Of a DNA stretch of 64,000 nucleotides, positions 34,083 through 43,521 are shown in pieces. The notes under the pieces were generated by a model. The model was not told the DNA's origin, did no database searches, and saw only the letters and a program-made list of their open reading frames with translations. Every line of letters starts with the position of its first letter. Within the stretch, counting starts at the first letter, position 1. The position numbers were made by a program, and so were the translations under genes. Source of the stretch: Mycolicibacterium neoaurum (GTDB taxonomy: Bacteria; Actinomycetota; Actinomycetes; Mycobacteriales; Mycobacteriaceae); the NCBI RefSeq assembly GCF_036946495.1, contig NZ_JAQIIX010000002.1, positions 1,240,001 to 1,304,000 of the forward strand. The letters are read 5' to 3'.

Positions 34083-35255
34083 ATGTCTACTGAAGCTCTG
34101 CGCGCCGGGATCCCGCCGTTCTACGTGATGGACGTGTGGCTGGCCGCGGCCGAACGTCAGCGCACCCATGGCGACCTGGTGAACCTGTCTGCGGGCCAGC
34201 CCAGTGCGCAGGCCCCGGCGCCGATCCGCGCCGCCGCCGCCGAGGCGCTGACCGGGCACAACCTGGGATACACCGTCGCGCTGGGTATCCCGGAACTACG
34301 GTCAGCCATCGCGGCATCGTATGGCGCCAAGCACGGGATCGACGTGGACATGGACGCCGTGGTCATCACCACCGGGTCGACCGGTGGGTTCTTGTTGGCC
34401 TTCCTATCGTGCTTCGACGTCGGCGATCGCGTCGCGGTGACCAGTCCCGGATACCCCTGTTACCGCAACATCCTGTCGGCGCTGGGGTGCGAGGTCGTCG
34501 AGGTGCCGTGCGGGCCCGAGACCCGATTCCAGCCGACGGTGGCGATGCTCGATGCGCTCGATCCGCCGGTGAAGGGGTTGATCATCGCCAGCCCGGCGAA
34601 CCCGACCGGCACGATCATCCCGGCCGCCGATCTTGCCGCCATCGTGTCGTGGTGCGACGAACGGGGCGTGCAGTTGGTCAGCGATGAGATCTACCACGGT
34701 CTTGAGTATCAGGATGCACCAGCGACCAGTTGCGCCTGGGAGACCTCACGCAATCCCATTGTCGTCAACAGCTTCTCGAAGTACTTCGCGATGACGGGTT
34801 GGCGGCTGGGTTGGTTATTGGTACCCACGCCGCTGCGTCGCGCGGTCGACCGGCTGACCGGGAACTTCTCCATCTGCCCGCCGACGCTGCCACAGCTCGC
34901 CGCGGTCGCGGCCTTCGATCCGGCGTCGCTGGCCGAGGCGGAAGCACTGGTTCGGGATTACACCGCCAACCGCGAGGTACTGCTGACGGGATTGGCTCAG
35001 ATCGGTCTTGATCGACTGGCCCCGGCCGACGGTGCGTTCTACGTGTACGCAGATATCTCCGAGTACTCCACCGATTCCCTCGATTTTTGCGCCCGCCTGC
35101 TGGCCGACACCGGGGTGGCCATCGCACCGGGTGTGGACTTTGACACCGTGCATGGTGGATCGTTCGTTCGGCTGTCCTTCGCCGGAGCAGCATCGGATAT
35201 CACCACCGCGCTCGAGCGGATGGGACCATGGTTGGCGGGCCAGAGCGGCCGGTAG
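34083..35255 (+). CDS. aspB: Class I/II PLP aminotransferase (AspB-like)
   Basis: A 390-residue fold-type I aminotransferase. The PLP lysine is Lys233 in NSFSKYFAMTGWRLGW; Asp201 (SDEIYHGLEY) and the ASPANPTGT loop bind the cofactor, and Arg241 follows as expected. It corresponds to Rv3565, labelled aspB, at the end of the steroid block in H37Rv; the aspartate specificity is by annotation tradition only. ATG 34083 begins MSTEALRAGIPPF; longer readings overlap the hydrolase gene. Its stop is directly abutted by the stop of the HNH gene, with no spacer. Confidence 0.9.
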   Translation: MSTEALRAGIPPFYVMDVWLAAAERQRTHGDLVNLSAGQPSAQAPAPIRAAAAEALTGHNLGYTVALGIPELRSAIAASYGAKHGIDVDMDAVVITTGSTGGFLLAFLSCFDVGDRVAVTSPGYPCYRNILSALGCEVVEVPCGPETRFQPTVAMLDALDPPVKGLIIASPANPTGTIIPAADLAAIVSWCDERGVQLVSDEIYHGLEYQDAPATSCAWETSRNPIVVNSFSKYFAMTGWRLGWLLVPTPLRRAVDRLTGNFSICPPTLPQLAAVAAFDPASLAEAEALVRDYTANREVLLTGLAQIGLDRLAPADGAFYVYADISEYSTDSLDFCARLLADTGVAIAPGVDFDTVHGGSFVRLSFAGAASDITTALERMGPWLAGQSGR

Positions 35256-36860
35256 TCAGAACGGCGGGTCGCCGTCGAGGGCGATGGCGGTGGCGTTGCG
35301 GGTGCGTTCGGCGTTGATGCGGTATTCGCGGTCGTGTTGTCGGGTGCGTTGGCGCCGTGGGATGTCGGGGTCGCGCCCGCCGGGATTGCCGTGGTCGCCG
35401 ATCAGGGTGATGTGTCGCGCCCTGGGTATCGGGGTGTCGATGGTGTTGTGCGGGAGCAGGATCGGTGCGAGCGGCATCGTCGTGTAGGTGTGCCCGTTCG
35501 GGGCGGTCCATTCGGTGGTGCCGTCGGGGTGTGCTTTGGGGGTCCAGCCGGTTTTCAGGGTTTTGAGTAGGTGGTGTTCGCGGCAGAGTGGGCGCAGGTT
35601 GCCCGGGTGGGTGGCTCCGGCCGGCCACGGGGTGAGGTGGTCGAGGTCGCAGCGCTGGGCGGGCTTTCCGCAGCCGGGGAAGCAGCACATCATCGATGTC
35701 ATGCGGACGAAAGCCGCGAGCGCGGTCGAGGGTCGGTAGCGGGGTTCGGAACCCAGCTCGGTGGCGCTGCTCAGAGGCCGGACTTTCGCACCGGTAGCGA
35801 TGAGTTCGGCCAGTAGGTGGGCGGGGATGATCGCCCCATCCAGGGTGATCCCGGCGCCCAGGCTCGACTGAGTGCTGGCGGCCGGGGCAGCGGGTGCGGT
35901 GGGCTTCGGTTCGGCGCTGCCATCGTGCGCGGCGGGCTCCTCAGCCGGCGGCTCGGCCACCGGCTGTGTTTCGTCCTTATCGGTCCTCGGGTCCTGCGTA
36001 CCGCTGCCATCTGGCGCGGGCCCCGAGGCGGGCTTGGCGCCGTGCCCGGTGTCGGGTTCTTTTCCGGTGAGCACGTAAATGGTCACCGCACCCGCGCGCG
36101 GGTCTTTCCCCGACCCCGCGCAGTCGCGGTCACCGCAGAGGCAGGTTAGCCGGTCGGCTCCGGCTAGGACGGCGGCGAGGGCGTCGGCGCGGCGTTGGGC
36201 CACGGTGCGCGGATCACCATCACAGACACCGTGGGCAAGGTCGTTGAGGCGGGCATCGCTGATCGCGGCGTCGGTGGCGCGCATCCGTCCCCAGAACGAG
36301 ACGACCCCATCAGGGTCATCGCTGTCGCCGAAGTCGATATAGCGGTCTTTGGCCGCGGTCTTGGATCGGATGACCGCGATCGGGTCGAATTTGTGGACCC
36401 AGAAGTCGACCGCGGCGATCAGTGCGTTCTCCGACAGCGCGCCGTATTGGTGGGCGCTGCCGGAGATCCCGGCATCGATCAACGCCAATGCGTCGTCGTC
36501 GGTGACGAGTTGGGTGCGCCAGGTGATCGCCGCGATCACCTTCGCCGAGATCATTCCCTTCGCGAACGCCTCGGCGGTGCGGGGCAACCGATCACGCAGG
36601 GCCATCGCGATGCGCATCTGCGCACTGGCAGCGCGCGGACCGAGAGTGCACGCCGCGCTGATCTCGGCCTTCGCCAGCGCCCATCCGTCGATCAACTTCA
36701 ACGCCGACGACTCGTCCTCGTCCTCACAGTGCCGGGCCGTCACCTCAGCCACCAACGCCAGCCGCCGGGCCGCGGCGGTAGCTTCGGCACGTGTGGCATC
36801 GGTGACCGCGGCAATGAGCACCTCATCACTCAGCTCCGACAACCCCGACCGTTCGAACAT
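35256..36860 (-). CDS. DUF222/HNH endonuclease-like protein (13E12 family)
   Basis: A 534-residue protein of the mycobacterial 13E12 repeat family. It has an N-terminal helical DUF222 region (about 1-270), a Pro/Ala/Glu-rich linker (about 285-345) and a C-terminal HNH nuclease domain (CCFPGCGKPAQRCDLDHLTPW and LCREHHLLKT, with zinc cysteines and catalytic His). Family members are often multicopy, sometimes mobile, and of unknown function. ATG 36860 is preferred over the 36926 start because it begins the usual MFERSGLSELSD. The gene abuts aspB stop-to-stop and marks the left end of an accessory block. Confidence 0.9.
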   Translation of the reverse strand: MFERSGLSELSDEVLIAAVTDATRAEATAAARRLALVAEVTARHCEDEDESSALKLIDGWALAKAEISAACTLGPRAASAQMRIAMALRDRLPRTAEAFAKGMISAKVIAAITWRTQLVTDDDALALIDAGISGSAHQYGALSENALIAAVDFWVHKFDPIAVIRSKTAAKDRYIDFGDSDDPDGVVSFWGRMRATDAAISDARLNDLAHGVCDGDPRTVAQRRADALAAVLAGADRLTCLCGDRDCAGSGKDPRAGAVTIYVLTGKEPDTGHGAKPASGPAPDGSGTQDPRTDKDETQPVAEPPAEEPAAHDGSAEPKPTAPAAPAASTQSSLGAGITLDGAIIPAHLLAELIATGAKVRPLSSATELGSEPRYRPSTALAAFVRMTSMMCCFPGCGKPAQRCDLDHLTPWPAGATHPGNLRPLCREHHLLKTLKTGWTPKAHPDGTTEWTAPNGHTYTTMPLAPILLPHNTIDTPIPRARHITLIGDHGNPGGRDPDIPRRQRTRQHDREYRINAERTRNATAIALDGDPPF

Positions 36861-37022
36861 ATGAGCGATTCTACCCGCACCCACTGACGTGACAAGGCCG
36901 ATCGATGCGCCTGTGGATAACTGCATCGCCCCCGTTCAGGAAGCCAAATCAGCGAACAGAACAGCCAAAATCATCGGTTGCCGGCGCGAGTCGTTGCCTC
37001 ACCAATAATGCGCGTCAGCGAC

Positions 37023-37847
37023 TCAGGACTGAAGGAACGACAGCAGATCCGCGTTGACGACATCCGCGTGGGTCGTCGGCATTCCGTGCGGGAAGTCCTC
37101 GTAAGTGATCAGGGTGCCGTTCTGCAACAACTCGGCAGACTTCGGGCCGGACGCAACATAGGGCACGATCTGGTCATCGCGGCTGTGCATCACCAGGGTG
37201 GGCACCGTGATCTTCTTGAGGTCCTCGGTGAAGTCGGTCTGGGAGAAGGCGACGATCCCGTCGTAGTGGGAAAGCGCGTCACCCATCATGCCCTGCCGCC
37301 ACCAATTGTCGATGATCGCCGGATCCGACTGCACCCCAGCACGATTGAATCCATAGAAGGGACCCGATGGCAGCGCTCGATAGAACACCGAGCGGTTGGC
37401 CGCAAGCTGCGCCTGTAGGTCGTCGAACACACTCTTGGGCAGCCCCTCGGGGTTGGCGTCGGTCTGCACCATGAGCGGCGGCACCGCGCTGATCAGCGCG
37501 GCCTTGGACACCCTGCTCTGTCCGTGGCGAGCCAGATAGCGCACCACCTCACCACCACCGGTCGAATGCCCGACGTGGACCGCGTCACGGAGGTCGAGAT
37601 GTTCGGTGAGCGCGGCAAGGTCATCGGCGTAGTGGTCGAGGTCGTGCCCGTCCGGCGTCTGCGTCGAGCGCCCATGCCCACGCCGATCGTGGGCGATCAC
37701 GCGGTAGCCGTGGGACAGGAAGAACAGCATCTGGTTGTCCCAGTCGTCGGAGGACAACGGCCAGCCGTGACTGAAGACGATCGGTTGCCCGGTGCCCCAG
37801 TCCTTGTAGAAGATCTGCGTTCCGTCATCTGTGCTGAGAATGCTCAT
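37023..37847 (-). CDS. Alpha/beta hydrolase, cofactor-free haloperoxidase type
   Basis: A 274-residue alpha/beta hydrolase with the nucleophile elbow GHSTGGGE (Ser), Asp in HSRDDQIVP and His in PHGMPTTHAD, plus the FSHGWPLSSDDWDNQ oxyanion region. The pattern matches bacterial non-heme chloroperoxidases/perhydrolases, which in the cell are probably esterases. It is transcribed alone on the minus strand, with 196 bases to the divergent xylulokinase gene. No signal peptide. Confidence 0.9.
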   Translation of the reverse strand: MSILSTDDGTQIFYKDWGTGQPIVFSHGWPLSSDDWDNQMLFFLSHGYRVIAHDRRGHGRSTQTPDGHDLDHYADDLAALTEHLDLRDAVHVGHSTGGGEVVRYLARHGQSRVSKAALISAVPPLMVQTDANPEGLPKSVFDDLQAQLAANRSVFYRALPSGPFYGFNRAGVQSDPAIIDNWWRQGMMGDALSHYDGIVAFSQTDFTEDLKKITVPTLVMHSRDDQIVPYVASGPKSAELLQNGTLITYEDFPHGMPTTHADVVNADLLSFLQS

Positions 37848-38043
37848 GAGAGATCAGCCTGCACCTTCGCTCGCCGGAAGTCGTTACCGCTAGCCGCCAT
37901 TGTGCCCGCAGGTCGGCATCCATGCCCGAGATCAGCTCAACCCTGTTGAGCGACGGTCGCCGCGCTGCCTCGGGGCAATGCTCTACCCTTTTGTTCTTTG
38001 CGTGAACACAAGATGAGACGCAGGCTCCCCGGGAGGTTCTGAC

Positions 38044-39438
38044 ATGACATTGGTCGCCGGGATCGATTCGTCCACGCAATCGACCAAGGTGGTGGTCTGC
38101 GACGCGGCGACCGGCGCGGTGCTGCGCACCGGCACAGCGTCGCATCCCCACGGTACCGAGATCGATCCGCAGCACTGGTGGCAGGCACTGCAATCCGCAG
38201 TCCGGGCCGCAGGGGGTATCGACGATGTCGAGGCCATCTCGGTGGGCGCGCAACAACACGGCATGGTCTGTCTCGATGATTCGGGCAGCGTCGTCCGGGA
38301 CGCTTTGTTGTGGAACGACACTCGTTCTGCAGGTGCTGCCGAGCAGCTCGTCGCCGAGCTCGGCGGCGCGCAGGCATGGGCCCAGCGTGTCGGGGTGGTA
38401 CCGGTCGCATCGTTCACCGCGGCCAAGTTGCGCTGGCTCGCCGACAACGAGCCCCGCAATGCCGATGCGACAGCGGCGGTATGTCTGCCGCACGACTGGC
38501 TCACCTGGCGACTGAGCGGATCGCAGGACATCGCCGACCTACGCACCGACCGCAGCGACGCCAGCGGAACCGGGTACTTCTCGGCCGCGACCGACAGCTA
38601 CCAGCACGATCTGCTCGAATGTGCTCTTCGCGGGCGACGGCCTGCCCTTCCGGCCGTGCTCGGTCCCCATGACAGCGCGGGCACGACGCCCGGTGGCGCG
38701 GTGTTGGGCCCGGGTGCCGGCGACAACGCCGCTGCAGCACTGGGATTGACCGCCACAGTCGGTGACTGTGTGGTGTCGCTGGGCACCTCCGGAGTCGTCA
38801 GCGCCGTCGGATCGACACCCGCCCATGACGGCGAGGGGATCGTCGCCGGTTTCGCCGACGCCACCGGCAGGCACCTACCGCTGGTGTGCACCCTCAACGG
38901 CGCACCTGTGCTGGCGGCGGTCGCGGCAATGCTCGGTGTCGACTTCGACGAGTTCGACCGACTCGCGTTGTCGGCACCCGCCGGCGCCGACGGGTTGGTG
39001 CTCATTCCGTACTTCGATGGCGAACGCTCCCCCAACCTGCCCGATGCGGCGGGCGCCCTGCACGGCGTCACGACGCGAAACCTGTTACCTGCCAATATCG
39101 CTCGGGCGGCCGTCGAAGGTCTGCTCGGCTCCATGGCCTACTGCATCCAGAAGATCGCCGGCCAGGGCATTCCGACCGAGCGCACCATACTGATCGGCGG
39201 CGGGGCCCGCTCACAGGCCGTGCGGCAGATCGCCCCGGCCGTATTCGGTACCACCGTCGATGTGCCCGAGGCCGGCGAGTACGTGGCGCTGGGCGCCGCG
39301 CGTCAGGCGGCCTGGGTCCTGTCGGGCCGAGCGGAGCAGCCGGAGTGGGACAGCGTGTCGAGCCGGATCTACCGGGCGGACCCGACTCCGCAGGTTCTGG
39401 ACCGCTACCTGAGCCTGCAGGAACTGACGGTGCGCTAA
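38044..39438 (+). CDS. xylB: Xylulokinase
   Basis: A 464-residue FGGY carbohydrate kinase predicted to phosphorylate D-xylulose. It shows the phosphate-1 motif AGIDSSTQSTK, the sugar-contact block GAQQHGMVCLD near residue 75, the CLPHDWLTWRLSG and LRTDRSDASGTGYF segments typical of XylB, and a C-terminal adenosine motif IGGGARSQAVRQIAPAVFG. No xylose isomerase, transporter or other pentitol gene is nearby, so it stands alone. A GGGAGG-like ribosome site precedes ATG 38044. Its stop overlaps the convergent acetoacetyl-CoA synthetase stop. Confidence 0.9.
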   Translation: MTLVAGIDSSTQSTKVVVCDAATGAVLRTGTASHPHGTEIDPQHWWQALQSAVRAAGGIDDVEAISVGAQQHGMVCLDDSGSVVRDALLWNDTRSAGAAEQLVAELGGAQAWAQRVGVVPVASFTAAKLRWLADNEPRNADATAAVCLPHDWLTWRLSGSQDIADLRTDRSDASGTGYFSAATDSYQHDLLECALRGRRPALPAVLGPHDSAGTTPGGAVLGPGAGDNAAAALGLTATVGDCVVSLGTSGVVSAVGSTPAHDGEGIVAGFADATGRHLPLVCTLNGAPVLAAVAAMLGVDFDEFDRLALSAPAGADGLVLIPYFDGERSPNLPDAAGALHGVTTRNLLPANIARAAVEGLLGSMAYCIQKIAGQGIPTERTILIGGGARSQAVRQIAPAVFGTTVDVPEAGEYVALGAARQAAWVLSGRAEQPEWDSVSSRIYRADPTPQVLDRYLSLQELTVR

Positions 39439-41351
39439 CGACGCTGGGCGGCGTACCAATCGAGCAGGTCCGGATCATCGACGGCACTGCGCTCGACCAC
39501 CTTGGCCGCATCTGCACCCTGGAACAGTTTTTTGATCGGCACCTCGAGTTTCTTACCGGTTCGCGTGTGCGGGATTCCGGGCGCCAGGATGACTTCGTCG
39601 GGTACGTGCCGGGGTGAGACCTCCGTACGGATGGTCTGCTTGATCTTGTCGACCAGCTCGTCGGTCAACGTCACGCCGTCGGCGGGTACGACGAACAACG
39701 GCATCCAGTAGCCGCCGTCGGGCTGTTCGGCGCCGATCACGAGGGCTTCGGCGATCTCGGGCAGCCGCTCGACGGACTGGTAGATATCCGCGCTACCCAT
39801 CCGGATCCCGTGCCGGTTCAGCGTGGAGTCGGATCGGCCGTGCACGATGACGCTGCCGCGGTCGGTGATGGTGATCCAATCGCCGTGCCGCCAGACGCCG
39901 GGGAACATCTCGAAATACGCATCCCGATACCGCGACCCGTCGGGATCGTTCCAGAACGACACCGGCATCGACGGAAGGGGTTTGGTGATCACCAGCTCAC
40001 CGACCTCACCGCGGACCGGCTGTCCCGACTCGTCCCAGGCGTCCAGCGCCGCACCCAGGAACGGTACGGACAGCTCCCCCGGCCACACGGGCACCGTGCG
40101 CACCCCACCGATGAACGCCGAGACCACATCGGTACCCCCGCTGATCGAGGCGACCTGGACGTGAGCGCCGACATTGTCACGCATCCACAGCGCGGTCGAC
40201 GGCGGCAGCGATGACCCCGTGATACCGACGGTGCGCAGCGCGGAAAGATCATGATCGGTGCGGGGCACAGCTCCGGCCTTGGCGCAACCGAGCACATAAC
40301 CCGGGCTTGTCCCCAGCATGGTGACACCGAGTCGGGCCGTCATCTCCCACAGCGCATCCGGGCTCGGCCAGGACGGGCTGCCGTCGTAGCAGACGATCGT
40401 GGCACCGACCAGCAGACCGGCGACCTGGAAGTTCCACATCATCCAGCTCGGGCTGGTGTACCAGAAGAAGGTGTCTGTGGGTCCGATATCACTCTGCAGC
40501 GCTACGGCTTTGAGGTGCTCGACCAGTACGCCACCATGGCCGTGCACGATCCCCTTGGGCAGCCCGGTGGTCCCCGAAGAGAACAGGATCCACAGGGGGT
40601 GGTCGAATTCGAGCTCGGCTGTTCGCAACTCGGCATCACCGGCGGTGACAGTCGCGAAATCGAGTTGGCCCTCCGGGGTCGGTGCCAGCCGGGCCACCGA
40701 GATCGTCGCTGTCAACGAGGGCAGCCCGGCGCGCAGCTCGGCCACATCGGCACTCTTGTCGTGGGTCTTACCGCCGAACCGGTAGCCGTCGGCGGTCACC
40801 AGCACCATCGGCTCCAGTTGACCGAGCCGGTCCAGCGCGGCCTTGGCCGAATAGTCCTGTCCGCAGGCGCTCCATACCGCACCGATCGCGGCGGTACCGA
40901 GGAAGGCGATGACGGCCTCGGCGATATTGGGCAGATATCCCACCACCCGGTCACCGGGGCGCACCCCGAGTTCGACGAGTGTGTTGGCGAAGGCTGCGGT
41001 ACGACTGAGCAATTCGGCCCAGGAGATTTCGGTGACGGCGGATCCCTCACCGAGACTCAGGATGGCGGGCCGGTCGGTGCGGGCCTGCCGGGCGATCTGG
41101 TCGACATAGTTCAGGCGCACGCCGGGGAACCAGACCGCGCCCGGCATGGAGTCCTCGGCCAGGACCTCGCCCGGAATGTCACCGAGGTCGAAATAGCGCC
41201 ACAGCGCGCCCCAGAAAGCCCCGGGTTCGTCCACCGACCACTGCCACAGGTCGTGGTAGTCACCCTCGTGACCGGCGAACCGGGCAAACGCAGTCACCTG
41301 TGCGTCGGTGATATCGGCCGTGGTCGGTTCCCACTGGGGCTCGGGAGTCAC
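39435..41351 (-). CDS. Acetoacetyl-CoA synthetase
   Basis: A 638-residue acyl-adenylate enzyme that activates acetoacetate to acetoacetyl-CoA. Features are the WQWSVDEPGAFWGALWRYF N-terminal domain, the P-loop FSSGTTGLPKGIVHGHGG, FFWYTSPSWMMWN typical of acetoacetyl-CoA synthetases, SISGGTDVVS, and the C-terminal HTRTGKKLEVPIKKL with the catalytic Lys. Start is GTG 41351, overlapping the upstream dehydrogenase stop by 4 nt; the longer frame is rejected. Last of three overlapping genes (transporter, dehydrogenase, synthetase), a route from 3-hydroxybutyrate to acetoacetyl-CoA. Confidence 0.93.
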   Translation of the reverse strand: MTPEPQWEPTTADITDAQVTAFARFAGHEGDYHDLWQWSVDEPGAFWGALWRYFDLGDIPGEVLAEDSMPGAVWFPGVRLNYVDQIARQARTDRPAILSLGEGSAVTEISWAELLSRTAAFANTLVELGVRPGDRVVGYLPNIAEAVIAFLGTAAIGAVWSACGQDYSAKAALDRLGQLEPMVLVTADGYRFGGKTHDKSADVAELRAGLPSLTATISVARLAPTPEGQLDFATVTAGDAELRTAELEFDHPLWILFSSGTTGLPKGIVHGHGGVLVEHLKAVALQSDIGPTDTFFWYTSPSWMMWNFQVAGLLVGATIVCYDGSPSWPSPDALWEMTARLGVTMLGTSPGYVLGCAKAGAVPRTDHDLSALRTVGITGSSLPPSTALWMRDNVGAHVQVASISGGTDVVSAFIGGVRTVPVWPGELSVPFLGAALDAWDESGQPVRGEVGELVITKPLPSMPVSFWNDPDGSRYRDAYFEMFPGVWRHGDWITITDRGSVIVHGRSDSTLNRHGIRMGSADIYQSVERLPEIAEALVIGAEQPDGGYWMPLFVVPADGVTLTDELVDKIKQTIRTEVSPRHVPDEVILAPGIPHTRTGKKLEVPIKKLFQGADAAKVVERSAVDDPDLLDWYAAQRR

Positions 41352-42094
41352 CGGGCGCTCCACCCGCCGTCCATGGTGTAGGACGCGCCGGTGACCATAC
41401 CGGCCTGTTCGGAGGCCAGCCAACCCACCAGCGAGGCCACCTCCTGCGGTTCCACGAGTCGTTTGATGGCGCTCTCCTTGAGCAGGATCTGTTCGACGAC
41501 CTGCTGCTCGTCGATGCCATGGGTGCGGGCCTGATCGGTGATCTGCTTGTCCACCAACGCCGTCCGCACATATCCGGGGTTGACGCAGTTGCTGGTCACT
41601 CCGTGCGGGCCGCCCTCCAACGCGGTCACCTTCGAGAGCCCCTCCAGCGCGTGCTTGGCCGTCACATACGCGACCTTATATTCGGAGGCCCGCAGTCCGT
41701 GCACCGACGACAGATTGATGATCCGGCCGAACCCCGCCTCGTACATGTGCGGTAGCGCCGCCCGGATCAGCAGGAAGGGCACTTCGGTCATCAGCGTCAG
41801 CAGGGTGCGGAAGGCTTCCGGCGGGAACTCGGCTATCGGCGCCACCCGCTGCACGCCGGCGTTGTTGACCAAGATGTCGACATCCAGACGCAGATCCTCG
41901 AGGCCGGTCACGTCGAGTAGGTCGACCGGCCATGCGGTCCCGCCGATCTCGGCGGCGAGCGCCGTTGCGCCTGCGGTGTCGCGGTCGGCGACCGTGACCT
42001 TCGCACCGCGGGCGGCCAGTTCACGGGCACACGCCGCGCCGATACCCGCCGCGGCCCCGGTGACCAGTGCGGTCTTGCCGGCCAGATCACTCAT
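41348..42094 (-). CDS. 3-Hydroxybutyrate dehydrogenase
   Basis: A 248-residue NAD-dependent SDR that should oxidise (R)-3-hydroxybutyrate to acetoacetate. Motifs are TGAAAGIGAACARELA, NNAGVQRVAPI, NLSSVHGLRAS and YVTAKHALEGLSK. The segment following the active site (NPGYVRTALVDKQITDQA) is the substrate-loop pattern of bacterial 3-hydroxybutyrate dehydrogenases. It starts at ATG 42094 overlapping the transporter stop (ATGA) and overlaps the synthetase by GTGA, giving a fully coupled operon. Confidence 0.93.
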   Translation of the reverse strand: MSDLAGKTALVTGAAAGIGAACARELAARGAKVTVADRDTAGATALAAEIGGTAWPVDLLDVTGLEDLRLDVDILVNNAGVQRVAPIAEFPPEAFRTLLTLMTEVPFLLIRAALPHMYEAGFGRIINLSSVHGLRASEYKVAYVTAKHALEGLSKVTALEGGPHGVTSNCVNPGYVRTALVDKQITDQARTHGIDEQQVVEQILLKESAIKRLVEPQEVASLVGWLASEQAGMVTGASYTMDGGWSAR

Positions 42095-43446
42095 GCCCGC
42101 GCCCCCGCGATGTCACGGGCGTCGGCGTCATCGAGCGTCCTGAGGTCGATGCCCTTGGTCTCCCGGGTGACGAGCGCGGCCAGAAACGACACTCCGCACG
42201 CCAGTCCGAGATAGATCGCAATCGGCACCGACGAGTCGTAGATGTCGAGCAACTTGACCGCGATGATGGGCGCCAGCGACCCCGCGACGATCGAGGTGAC
42301 CTGATAGCCCAGCGAGACACCGGAATAGCGCATCCTGGTGGGGAACATCTCGGACATGATCGCCGGTTGCGGCGCATACATCAGCGCATGGATCACCAGG
42401 CCGACGGTCACCGAGGCCGTCACCACCGCGTAGTTTCCGCTGTTCATCATCGGGAAGGCGAAGAAGCCCCAGGTGGCTCCCAGCAGCGCACCCACGATGT
42501 ACACCGGCCGGCGACCGTAGCGGTCGGACAACCGGCCGACGAGCGGGATGACCGCGAAGTGCACGGCGTGTGCGAACAGCAGGTACCACAGGATGGTGCT
42601 GGTGTCCGCGCCCACCTGGGTCTTGAGATAGGTGATGGAGAAGGTGACCACCAGGTAGTACATGATGTTCTCGCCGAACCGCAGGCCCATGGCCGTGAAA
42701 ACGCCACGGGGGTAACGCTTGAGCACCTCGACGACCGACAGCGAGCTGGCCTTGATGCGCTCGGCCTCCTGCTGCGCTTCGACGAAGATCGGCGCATCGG
42801 TGACCTTGGTGCGAATGTAGTAGCCGACCAGCACGACCACCGCCGACAACCAGAACGCCACCCGCCAGCCCCAGGACAGGAACGCGGCGTCGGACAATGT
42901 GGTGGTCAGTACCAGCAGCACGATGGTGGCGAGCAGATTGCCGGCGGGCACACCGGCCTGCGGCCAACTTGCCCAGAATCCACGCTGCCGGTCGGGGCTG
43001 TGCTCGGCGACCAACAGCACCGCGCCACCCCACTCGCCGCCGACCGCAAAGCCCTGGATGAACCGCAGCGTCACCAGCAGCGCCGGCGCCCAGTAGCCGA
43101 TCTGGTTGAAGGTCGGCAGGCAGCCCATCGCGAAGGTGGCAGCGCCGACCAGTAGCAAGCTGAACTGCAATAGCTTCTTGCGGCCGTACTTGTCGCCGAA
43201 GTGGCCGAAGACGATGCCACCGAGCGGGCGGGCGATGAACCCCACTGCGTAGGTGACGAACGCGGCAAGGATGGCGTCGAGTTCGCTGCCCGTCTGCGCG
43301 AAGAACACCTTGCTGAATACCAGCGTCGCGGCCGTGCCGTAGAGGAAGAATTCGTACCACTCGACGACCGTGCCGGCCATCGATGCGGTGACGACCCGTT
43401 TGAGACCGGTCGTCGGCTGATGTGAATTGTGATCGGCGGCACACAT
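42091..43446 (-). CDS. MHS-family (major facilitator) organic-acid:H+ symporter
   Basis: A 451-residue, twelve-helix transporter of the metabolite:H+ symporter family. It has VVEWYEFFLYGTAATLVF at the start of helix 1, the loop motif GHFGDKYGRKKLL, RFIQGFAVGGEWGGAVLL and the second-half GRLSDRYGRRP loop. Given its coupling to a 3-hydroxybutyrate dehydrogenase and acetoacetyl-CoA synthetase, I infer it imports 3-hydroxybutyrate or acetoacetate; relatives carry alpha-ketoglutarate, shikimate or proline/betaine. Starts at ATG 43446, 74 bases from the divergent LysR gene. Confidence 0.92.
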   Translation of the reverse strand: MCAADHNSHQPTTGLKRVVTASMAGTVVEWYEFFLYGTAATLVFSKVFFAQTGSELDAILAAFVTYAVGFIARPLGGIVFGHFGDKYGRKKLLQFSLLLVGAATFAMGCLPTFNQIGYWAPALLVTLRFIQGFAVGGEWGGAVLLVAEHSPDRQRGFWASWPQAGVPAGNLLATIVLLVLTTTLSDAAFLSWGWRVAFWLSAVVVLVGYYIRTKVTDAPIFVEAQQEAERIKASSLSVVEVLKRYPRGVFTAMGLRFGENIMYYLVVTFSITYLKTQVGADTSTILWYLLFAHAVHFAVIPLVGRLSDRYGRRPVYIVGALLGATWGFFAFPMMNSGNYAVVTASVTVGLVIHALMYAPQPAIMSEMFPTRMRYSGVSLGYQVTSIVAGSLAPIIAVKLLDIYDSSVPIAIYLGLACGVSFLAALVTRETKGIDLRTLDDADARDIAGARA

Positions 43447-43501
43447 AGGACTGAGTATTCATGCAGGTAACACCGGGCACAATGACCAGAAACGCACCAC
43501 T

Positions 43502-43521
43502 TATCTGCAAAACTGCAGATA
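43502..43521. promoter_or_regulatory. Palindrome at the LysR gene start, candidate operator
   Basis: TATCTGC and GCAGATA form a 7-bp inverted repeat with a 6-base spacer (AAAACT). Its last base is the A of the LysR ATG, and it is 56 bases before the transporter start. The position suits self-repression by the LysR protein. The T-N(11)-A pattern of LysR boxes is loosely satisfied. Confidence 0.5.

Noticed and set aside
35256..36860. Insertion sequence or transposase
   Set aside because: The HNH/DUF222 gene has no transposase motifs, and no flanking inverted or target repeats were seen, so it is kept as a 13E12-type gene without mobility claim.
36912..36920. Consensus DnaA box (TGTGGATAA on the plus strand)
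   Set aside because: A single isolated 9-mer without other boxes, AT-rich region or dnaA/dnaN nearby. Not evidence of an origin.
43461..43520. Earlier start for the LysR protein
   Set aside because: The 20 extra residues would lie over the palindrome and divergent promoter, and the helix-turn-helix region begins properly just after ATG 43521.
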